A stretch of DNA of 7,411 nucleotides, taken from positions 1-7,411 of the forward strand of contig JAEHCY010000316.1 in NCBI GenBank assembly GCA_016880695.1, written 5' to 3'. A program made the position numbers and the translations under genes. Below the pieces are notes generated by a model, which made no database searches, was not told the origin of the DNA, and worked only from the letters and a program-made list of their open reading frames with translations. This stretch comes from Chromatiaceae bacterium. Lineage in GTDB: Bacteria; Pseudomonadota; Gammaproteobacteria; Chromatiales; Chromatiaceae. Below, in pieces: positions 1-5,076 of the stretch. How positions within the stretch are numbered: position 1 is the first letter of the stretch; each line of letters begins with the position of its first letter.

Positions 1-684
1 CATGAAGGCCCGGTGCACCCGCGCGTAGCGTTCTTCGTCGAGGTTGAGGGGGGTGTGGGTGACATGGAGGAAGCGGTCCGCGAATGCCCCCCAACTCAGG
101 TAGTGCCCTGGCACCTGGAAGAAGATCTGGGCTCGCAGTTCCCATTCGCAACGCCCCACGGCGGCCTCGATCCGACTGAAGGCGGCCTCGCGCACCGCCT
201 TTTGGTCGTGCACCAGGCGCAGGATGTCGTTGAAGGTTCCCCAATAGACGGGCTCGGAGAAGTAGGCAAACCCACCGGGCCTGAGCACCCGGCGGATCTC
301 CGCGAGCGCCCGCTCCATGAGCGGAATCGGGACGTGGTGGAAGGACTTGAACAGGAAGACGAGGTCGTAGCGCTGGTCGGGATCGGCAATGGCTTCGGCA
401 CCGCCAAAGCGAAAACTGACGTTGGCGAGGTCCGCGATTCGCAGGTTCTTTTCGTGCTGGGTGCGATCCACCTCGGTGGCCAGGAGGTGCGCGGGGGCGA
501 ACCGCTCGGCCAGGAGACGGGTCATCCCGGCGGCGCCGCAGCCCAACTCCAGGACCTCTTTACCGTGCGGATCGACCAGCCGTTCGACCACCTCCGCCTC
601 GGTGAGGACCTGGTAGGCCTGTTCGTCATGGATGCGCATGGGGTGGTCCAGGGCTTGGAGCGGCAGGGGTCCCAGAGTAACCAT
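1..684 (-). CDS. class I SAM-dependent methyltransferase (3' end outside window)
   Basis: The first 228 codons of a gene that runs off the left edge are visible. The protein has the Rossmann-type methyltransferase signature: motif I VLELGCGAAGM at about residues 44-54, the acidic residue after strand 2 (E71 in ATEVD), YDLVFLFKSFHHV at about 106-118, and RPGGFAYFSEP at about 135-145. This is the Methyltransf_11/25-type fold, which transfers the methyl group of S-adenosylmethionine. The acceptor cannot be read from the sequence. No signal peptide or membrane segment is seen, so it is probably cytoplasmic. ATG at 684 was chosen because it gives a full-length N-terminus before motif I, but its ribosome site (AGCGGG) is weak. 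The second Met at 639 (MRIHDEQAY) is an alternative, and GTG codons lie in frame farther upstream. It is divergent from the sulfur globule-like gene, and no functional link is visible. Family assignment is firm; substrate is unknown. Confidence 0.88.
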   Translation of the reverse strand, partial: MVTLGPLPLQALDHPMRIHDEQAYQVLTEAEVVERLVDPHGKEVLELGCGAAGMTRLLAERFAPAHLLATEVDRTQHEKNLRIADLANVSFRFGGAEAIADPDQRYDLVFLFKSFHHVPIPLMERALAEIRRVLRPGGFAYFSEPVYWGTFNDILRLVHDQKAVREAAFSRIEAAVGRCEWELRAQIFFQVPGHYLSWGAFADRFLHVTHTPLNLDEERYARVHRAFM

Positions 685-985
685 TGTAACCCGCTGATAT
701 TCAGACTGGGTCGCACGGCCGCCGGGTACCTTGGCAACGGCTCGGGCATCGCTGGGGTCGGATCCATCGAGTGAGGCGCTTTCGCCGGAAAAATCCCGTT
801 TCCCAGAAGGATAAAGCTGGCACGCAGCAACCGACACCGACGGGGCGCACCGAGGAAGAGTCGGCACACCATCGGCGCGACTGACGTGCCGCGGGGCACT
901 GGCTCCAACGGGTTGCAGTCGAGGCAAACTTGCGCTAAATAGTAAGGAGCCCGCGGCGTTACGGGACGATCGCAGAAAATCCGCA

Positions 986-991
986 TATAAT
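986..991 (+). promoter_or_regulatory. candidate -10 box (TATAAT) for the sulfur globule-like gene
   Basis: A consensus TATAAT sits in a locally AT-rich patch within otherwise GC-rich DNA. Transcription would begin near 998, giving a leader of about 68 bases. At 17-bp spacing the -35 position (963-968, GGGACG) is a poor match; TTACGG at 959-964 is better but 21 bp away. If real, the promoter may need an activator. Only the -10 element is supported. Confidence 0.4.
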
Positions 992-1052
992 TAAGCATGG
1001 ATGCCTTTCGGTATCCGCGTATCTTTCCTTCAAGTTCTTCAATGGCGAGAAA

Positions 1053-1060
1053 GAGGAGGT
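1053..1060 (+). promoter_or_regulatory. strong Shine-Dalgarno (GAGGAGGT)
   Basis: An eight-base match to the 16S anti-Shine-Dalgarno, spaced five bases (TCGAT) from ATG at 1066. It fixes the start of the sulfur globule-like gene and suggests high expression, as expected for a structural protein. Confidence 0.85.
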
Positions 1061-1065
1061 TCGAT

Positions 1066-1422
1066 ATGAAAAAGGCTCTACTGACCCTCGGCGGTGCGGC
1101 ACTGGCGGGCGGTCTTGCGCTCACGTCCCTGCCGGCTGGTGCCTGGTGGGGCAACTGGGGTGATGATGGTTGGGGTGGCCCCTGGTACGGTGGCCCCTGG
1201 TACGGTGGTGGTCCTTACGGCTGGGGTAACCCCTACGGCGGTTGGGGCTATCCCTACGGTGGCTGGGGTTACCCCTATGGCGGTTGGGGCTATCCCTACG
1301 GTGGTTGGGGTTACCCCTATGGTGGCGTCGGCTATCCTCTGTGGGGTGCCTACCCCTATGCAGTGGCTCCTGCCGTGGTGCAGCCGGCGGCTCCCGCCAA
1401 GTCGACCAGCTCAAGCAAGTAG
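1066..1422 (+). CDS. sulfur globule protein-like secreted Gly/Trp/Tyr-rich repeat protein
   Basis: A 118-residue protein. Residues 1-26 form a Sec signal peptide (MKK, hydrophobic core ALLTLGGAALAGGLALTSL, then PAGA before WW). The predicted mature chain of 92 residues has about 28 Gly, 15 Tyr and 12 Trp and no Cys. It holds GGPWYGGPWYGG near 37-48, WGNPYGG at 53-59, four exact WGYPYGG repeats at 60-87, a degenerate copy VGYPLWG at 88-94, and an Ala/Pro/Val then STSSSK tail. Composition, size, leader and the WWGNWG mature start resemble the sulfur globule proteins (SgpA/B/C, CV1-3) of Allochromatium and Thiocapsa, which form the protein envelope of periplasmic sulfur globules. The start is set by GAGGAGGT five bases upstream; a longer in-frame ATG at 997 lacks a ribosome site. 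The gene is monocistronic and ends in hairpins. The alternative is another exported glycine-rich structural protein; the family match is by pattern, not alignment. Confidence 0.8.
   Translation: MKKALLTLGGAALAGGLALTSLPAGAWWGNWGDDGWGGPWYGGPWYGGGPYGWGNPYGGWGYPYGGWGYPYGGWGYPYGGWGYPYGGVGYPLWGAYPYAVAPAVVQPAAPAKSTSSSK
1174..1203 (+). repeat. 15-bp direct repeat, two exact copies
   Basis: GGTGGCCCCTGGTAC occurs exactly twice in tandem (1174-1188, 1189-1203) inside the sulfur globule-like gene and codes GGPWY twice. This is a second repeat family separate from the 21-bp array downstream. Confidence 0.9.
1222..1347 (+). repeat. 21-bp coding tandem repeat array (WGYPYGG), six units
   Basis: Six 21-bp units lie in frame: a first variant unit (WGNPYGG), four exact protein repeats (1243-1326), and a degenerate last unit (VGYPLWG). 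At DNA level the four central units alternate between two synonymous versions, one with GGC-TAT-CCC-TAC and the other with GGT-TAC-CCC-TAT. The true DNA period is therefore 42 bp: units 1+2 differ from 3+4 at 3 of 42 bases, while units 1 and 2 differ at 5 of 21, all synonymous. The variant first unit matches the second version. Confidence 0.92.
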
Positions 1423-1435
1423 CGGCTTCGGTGTT

Positions 1436-1463
1436 CCGGCACCGTCCGCCGAGGCGGTGCCGG
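1436..1463. terminator. GC-rich stem-loop after the sulfur globule-like gene
   Basis: A perfect 9-bp stem (CCGGCACCG / CGGTGCCGG) encloses a 10-base loop, starting 13 bases after the stop codon. It is followed only by GTACTTT, so it may protect the mRNA 3' end or act together with the next hairpin rather than terminate alone. Confidence 0.5.
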
Positions 1464-1479
1464 GTACTTTGCGAGAGGC

Positions 1480-1512
1480 AACAGGGCCAGCATGCTGGCC
1501 CTGTTCGTTTGA
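1480..1512 (+). terminator. probable Rho-independent terminator, possibly bidirectional
   Basis: A 26-base perfect palindrome (1480-1505, arms AACAGGGCCAGCA and TGCTGGCCCTGTT) is followed on the + strand by CGTTTG, giving an interrupted T-run with the TT of the stem. It suits the end of the sulfur globule-like transcript. Because the hairpin is symmetric and lies just past the stop of the opposing operon, it may also end that transcript, though the T-run there is poorer. Confidence 0.65.
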
Positions 1513-1534
1513 GGGGCCGGCCATCGGTGGCCGA

Positions 1535-3244
1535 TCAGAAGGGCAACGCCGCCGGATAGTCCCGAAACGGCCCCATGGGGTCGAACGGGGGAGGTTGCAG
1601 CAGGGGGTCGTCCGCCGGCCAGACCGCATCGGGGGCCTGCTGTGTCTGATAGCGCGCTGCACTCCGGCGCAACCGCTCGGTTTCCCCCGGTGGGGCCATC
1701 CAGGTCATCATGCCGATGAGTGTCTGCTGGGTCTCGGCGGCTTCAGTGAACCGGCCGGTAGCCGCGTAGGCGACTGCCAGGGCCTCGAGATAGGGCGGCA
1801 AGGGCTGTTGCAGGGCGAGCGCGGTCGCCCATTCGAGGGCCAAGGGGGGATTGCGCACCGCCGGGTCGGGGCTCAATGCCAGCAAGCGGAGCTTGGCGTA
1901 GGCGAGAGCCGGGTCCTGGGGGCGGGTCGCGATGCGATCATCGAGCTCCTTCGCCAGGGTCGCGTCGCTTGCGCCGGTCGACCGCAGGGCGAGCAGCCTG
2001 AGCAGCTGGGCGGGCGTGACGTCGCGATCGGCCGCAAGGGCGGCGCTGTAATGCTCCGCCGCCTCACCGAAGAGCCCCCGGCGGAACAGCAGATTCCCCA
2101 GAGCAAAGTGTGCCCCGGCGTGGCCGGGCTCCAGGCGCAGGGTCTCCCGATAGGCGGTGGCTGCCTCCTCGCTCTGGCCCGCCGCCTCCTGAAGCACCCC
2201 TAACAGATAGCGGGCGAGCGACAGGTCCGGCCGGCGGGAGAGTGCCGCCCGCAGCTCCCGCTCGGCACCCGCGGTCTCCCCGGCGAGGAACAGCGCCCTG
2301 GCGTAGCTGACCCGTGCCGCGTCGTTGTCGGGGTCGACGGCCAAGCCCTGGGCGAACCATTGGGTAGCGCTGAGATAGTCGCGGTCGTTGATCGCCTGCA
2401 TGCCGCGGCTGAATAGGGGGATCGATCGCTTGACCGCGCCCTGCAGTTGGCTGATGAGGGGGTCTTCGGCGGTCGGTATGCGCTGCCGGAAGCGTCCCAG
2501 ATGCTCCCGGGCCAGGTCGTCGCGCCCAAGGGCGCGGTAGGCCTGTGCGAGGGGGTAGTGGACCTCGGACGCCTGCGGATTGAGGCGCAACGCCTGTTCG
2601 AGCTGCTCCACGGCGGCCTCGAAACGGCGGTCGAGGGTGGCGATCTGGCCCAGATAGTACAAGGCGGCGGACTGCAGCCCAGGTTCCCGGGCCGCCTGCT
2701 CGAACAGGGTTCTGGCGCGGGTGATGTCGCCCTTCTCCAACCAAACCTCGCCAAACCGCAGTGCCAGCGGCGGGTAATCCGGGCGCAGCGACTGGGCGGC
2801 GAGAAAAGCCTGCAGCGCCTTTTCGGTTTGCCCCGCGCGCAGGGCGAGGTAGCCCCCGTAGTAGGGCCAGCGGAAATCCTCGGGCTGCAGTTGCCGGGCG
2901 TTCTCATAGCAGAGCTCGGCAGCCGCCTGTACCTCGTGGAGCTGATAGATGGCGCCGAGCTGGCCAAAGCTGTTGGCCAGGGCGGTGAGATCCGGGGCGG
3001 GTTGGGCGAGCCGGGTGGAGAGGGTATCGCGTGCCTCGCGGATGGCCTGTTGCACCAGGGGCTCCGCGCCGGAGGTGTCGGATTCAGGCACCGCGCGGAT
3101 CCGTCCCTGCCAGCTCGCGGGGGGTTCCGCGAGGCTGTCGGCCCCAGCCCAGGCGGGAACAGTGGCGAGCGACAGACAAAGGACCAGGGCCGAACCCTTC
3201 GGTGGACTACGCCAGCCGCACAAAGCGCCTGCCCGAGTGCTCAC
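1535..3244 (-). CDS. exported tetratricopeptide repeat (TPR) protein, third gene of operon
   Basis: A 569-residue protein. Residues about 18-35 are a hydrophobic leader ending AWAGAD, which fits a Sec signal peptide cut near 34-35 and a periplasmic location. The rest is mostly helical TPR: repeats are visible around 90-122 (QLGAIYQLHEVQAAAELCYENARQLQP), 125-156, 158-189, 193-224, 225-256, 290-306, 308-340, 342-374 and 376-406, and again near 483-515. The C-terminus is proline-rich (QPPPFDPMGPF near 550). TPR solenoids bind proteins; no catalytic motif is seen. The start is GTG at 3244, whose bases overlap the stop of the preceding gene (GTGA), with AAGG upstream. The coupling points to co-production with the propeller protein and a role as scaffold or partner of the cytochrome/propeller pair. 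Partner and process are unknown. It ends close to the convergent terminator region. Confidence 0.87.
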   Translation of the reverse strand: MSTRAGALCGWRSPPKGSALVLCLSLATVPAWAGADSLAEPPASWQGRIRAVPESDTSGAEPLVQQAIREARDTLSTRLAQPAPDLTALANSFGQLGAIYQLHEVQAAAELCYENARQLQPEDFRWPYYGGYLALRAGQTEKALQAFLAAQSLRPDYPPLALRFGEVWLEKGDITRARTLFEQAAREPGLQSAALYYLGQIATLDRRFEAAVEQLEQALRLNPQASEVHYPLAQAYRALGRDDLAREHLGRFRQRIPTAEDPLISQLQGAVKRSIPLFSRGMQAINDRDYLSATQWFAQGLAVDPDNDAARVSYARALFLAGETAGAERELRAALSRRPDLSLARYLLGVLQEAAGQSEEAATAYRETLRLEPGHAGAHFALGNLLFRRGLFGEAAEHYSAALAADRDVTPAQLLRLLALRSTGASDATLAKELDDRIATRPQDPALAYAKLRLLALSPDPAVRNPPLALEWATALALQQPLPPYLEALAVAYAATGRFTEAAETQQTLIGMMTWMAPPGETERLRRSAARYQTQQAPDAVWPADDPLLQPPPFDPMGPFRDYPAALPF

Positions 3245-5076
3245 GGGTTGCCGCCTTGGCGGATCTCCAGGGTGCGATCCACTGCCGTCGGCACCCGCTC
3301 CTCGATGCTCCCGTCGGGCCAGGTGACCCGGAGTTTCTCGACCTGAGCGGACTTTCCCAGGCCGAAGGTGACGGGGAGCTCGACTTGGGAGAGGTAGCTC
3401 CGGGTGGGCATGACCAGGCGCTCCTGGGTGTTGCCGCCGGCGGTGAGCTCGAGGCGCGCGCCGATGGCATCGGGGTTGGGTGGCCGGCCCACCAGCTTCA
3501 CCCGTAGCCAGTGGTGCTCGCTCGAGTGGTCATTGCGGAGGAGGGCAGGCCGCCGGCCGTTCTGGGTGATGAGCAGGTCGAGGTCGCCGTCGCCGTCGAT
3601 GTCCGCATAGGCGGAGCCTCGTCCCACCAACGGCTGGTTGAGGTCGCCGGGGTCCTGGACCAACAGGAAATGGCCGCGGCAGGTACCCCCGCAGTTCCAG
3701 AACAACTGCGCCGGTTGGGCATACTGCTGGCTCGGCTGTACCCGGTTGATCTCGTGCTCCAGGTGACCGTTGGCCTGCACCAGATCGAGCCGACCATCGA
3801 GGTCGTAGTCGAAGAACAGTTCGCCGAAGGTCAGCACGAGGCGCGAGGCCGGCCCGATGCCTTCGAGCACCGCCTCGTCGGCGAAGGGGGGGCGGCCCCC
3901 GGCGGTGACAAAGAGCGAGGTCATCTCATTGGCGAAGTTGCCGATGACCACCCCGAGCTCGGCGTCGTTGCGGTAGTAGGCGGCATCGATTCCCATGCCG
4001 CTGGTGGCCTTGCCATTGCGGTCGTAGGCGATGCCCTCGAAGGCCCCGACCTCCTCGAAAGTGCCGTCGCGGCGATTGTGGAACAGGAAGTTACGCACCG
4101 TGTCGTTGGCGACGATGAGGTCGATCCAACCGTCGCGATCATAGTCTACCGCAGCGATGCCGAGGCCCTTGCCCACGGGGAGCCCGGAGACGGGATCGGT
4201 GACCTCGATGCCTGCCTCGGCGGAGATGTCGCGAAAGCGTCCCTGACCTTCGTTGCGGTAGAGGCTGTTGTGGGTGCCGACGAAATTGGTCGGTGCCCCA
4301 TAGGCCCGTCCGAGGCCGGTCAAGCGGAAATCGATCTCGAGGTCGATCTCCCGGGACCACTTCACGTAGTTGGCCACGAACAGATCGAGGTCGCCGTCGT
4401 GGTCGTAGTCGAGGAAGGCCGCGCTTGCGCTCCAGAGGTCGTCACGACCCGCGACCCCCGCCTCGGCGGTGACGTCACGGAAGCGCCCGCCGCCCTGGTT
4501 GCGGAACAGGCGATTCTCCCCCAGCGCGGTGAGGTAGAGATCGACCCAGCCATCGCCATCGTAGTCGCCAACGGCCACCCCCATGCCGAAGGTGCTCAGG
4601 TTGAGCCCGGCGTCGGCGGTCACATCGCGGAAGCGACCGCCGCCGTCGTTTTGGTAGAGGGCCTGGATCGGCGTGCCCGGCCCCTCGTGGCCCGGCCAGT
4701 AGCGGGAGTTGACCAGGAACAGGTCCTGATCGCCGTCGTTGTCGAAGTCGAAGAAGGCGGCCCCGCTGCCCATGGTCTCCGGCATCAGCCGCTCACCGTA
4801 GGCACCGTTGACGTGGACGAAATCGATCCCCGCGGCCGCGGTGATATCGCTGAAGCGGGTGCTGGGGGGGCCGCTCTGGGGGTCGGGAGCGGTCTGCGCG
4901 GGTCCGGTGAGGGGCTGCTCCTGCACCGGCACCGTGGCTTCATGGCGCTGCATGAAGAGAGCGATGGCGACGATCGCGACCCCCGCCACGGCAAGGCTTA
5001 GAACCGAGCGGCGAAAGGCGCGGCGAATCACCGCCTCACCGCGGGTCAGCTTCTGCTCTTGGCTAGGCTTGGTCAT
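3241..5076 (-). CDS. membrane-anchored CRTAC1-like FG-GAP/VCBS propeller with ASPIC/UnbV domain
   Basis: A 611-residue protein. An Arg-rich start (RRAFRR) is followed by a hydrophobic segment at about 24-42 with no clear cleavage site, suggesting a signal anchor with the bulk in the periplasm. A Pro/Gln-rich linker (about 47-72) leads to integrin-alpha-like FG-GAP/VCBS repeats. Calcium-loop motifs of the DxDxDGxxD type are at 110-118, 171-179, 223-231, 311-319, 423-431 and 492-500, and a degenerate blade lies near 366-376. Several blades are followed by LYRNxGxGxFxDVT-type strands. The ASPIC/UnbV domain fills about 532-602 (GARLELTAGG, RVTWPDGS). Such proteins are seven-bladed propellers that bind calcium and partner proteins; no enzyme activity is established. 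The start overlaps the cytochrome stop (ATGA), with GAGG upstream, and the stop overlaps the next start. An NCGGTC motif at 461-466 may form a local disulfide; it is not a haem site. Confidence 0.9.
   Translation of the reverse strand: MTKPSQEQKLTRGEAVIRRAFRRSVLSLAVAGVAIVAIALFMQRHEATVPVQEQPLTGPAQTAPDPQSGPPSTRFSDITAAAGIDFVHVNGAYGERLMPETMGSGAAFFDFDNDGDQDLFLVNSRYWPGHEGPGTPIQALYQNDGGGRFRDVTADAGLNLSTFGMGVAVGDYDGDGWVDLYLTALGENRLFRNQGGGRFRDVTAEAGVAGRDDLWSASAAFLDYDHDGDLDLFVANYVKWSREIDLEIDFRLTGLGRAYGAPTNFVGTHNSLYRNEGQGRFRDISAEAGIEVTDPVSGLPVGKGLGIAAVDYDRDGWIDLIVANDTVRNFLFHNRRDGTFEEVGAFEGIAYDRNGKATSGMGIDAAYYRNDAELGVVIGNFANEMTSLFVTAGGRPPFADEAVLEGIGPASRLVLTFGELFFDYDLDGRLDLVQANGHLEHEINRVQPSQQYAQPAQLFWNCGGTCRGHFLLVQDPGDLNQPLVGRGSAYADIDGDGDLDLLITQNGRRPALLRNDHSSEHHWLRVKLVGRPPNPDAIGARLELTAGGNTQERLVMPTRSYLSQVELPVTFGLGKSAQVEKLRVTWPDGSIEERVPTAVDRTLEIRQGGNP

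Larger units (their letters stand above)
685..1065. other. divergent intergenic region
   Basis: This 381-base gap separates the leftward methyltransferase gene from the rightward sulfur globule-like gene. Open frames crossing it show no recognisable protein and no ribosome site. It should hold the promoters of both flanking genes. On the + strand a perfect TATAAT lies at 986-991. No convincing promoter is seen for the methyltransferase direction. A 7-bp stem with a 5-base loop (873-891, one G-T pair) is the only notable hairpin and could be chance in GC-rich DNA. Confidence 0.6.
1423..1534. other. convergent intergenic region with stem-loops
   Basis: This 112-base gap between two converging genes contains three inverted repeats: 1436-1463, 1480-1505 and a 6-bp stem with 4-base loop at 1518-1533 (CGGCCA / TGGCCG). 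No gene is seen. The density of hairpins fits transcription termination from both sides. Confidence 0.6.

Noticed and set aside
13..774. + strand open frame antisense to the methyltransferase
   Set aside because: The minus strand encodes clear SAM-methyltransferase motifs. The + reading is a shadow with no ribosome site or domain.
816..834. Sigma-54-like TGGCAC element
   Set aside because: TGGCAC is present, but the matching downstream TTGC element at the required spacing is not.
873..891. 7-bp stem-loop in the divergent intergenic region
   Set aside because: No T-run and no relation to a start codon; such hairpins are expected by chance in GC-rich sequence.
997..1065. Upstream in-frame ATG for the sulfur globule-like gene
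   Set aside because: It has no Shine-Dalgarno and would bury the signal peptide 23 residues inside the protein; ATG 1066 has an excellent ribosome site.
522..1154. Minus-strand open frame (210 codons) crossing the intergenic region
   Set aside because: It overlaps the methyltransferase in a different frame and the start of the sulfur globule-like gene; its sequence has no recognisable family or ribosome site.
1222..1347. CRISPR-like or non-coding tandem array
   Set aside because: The units are contiguous with no spacers, in frame, and differ mostly synonymously; this is a coding repeat.
3511..5001. Long + strand open frame (496 codons) antisense to the propeller gene
   Set aside because: It mirrors the opposite strand's DxDxDG repeats in GC-rich DNA, has Val/Glu/Gly-biased low-complexity content, and no recognisable domain. 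The minus frame is a clear FG-GAP/ASPIC protein.
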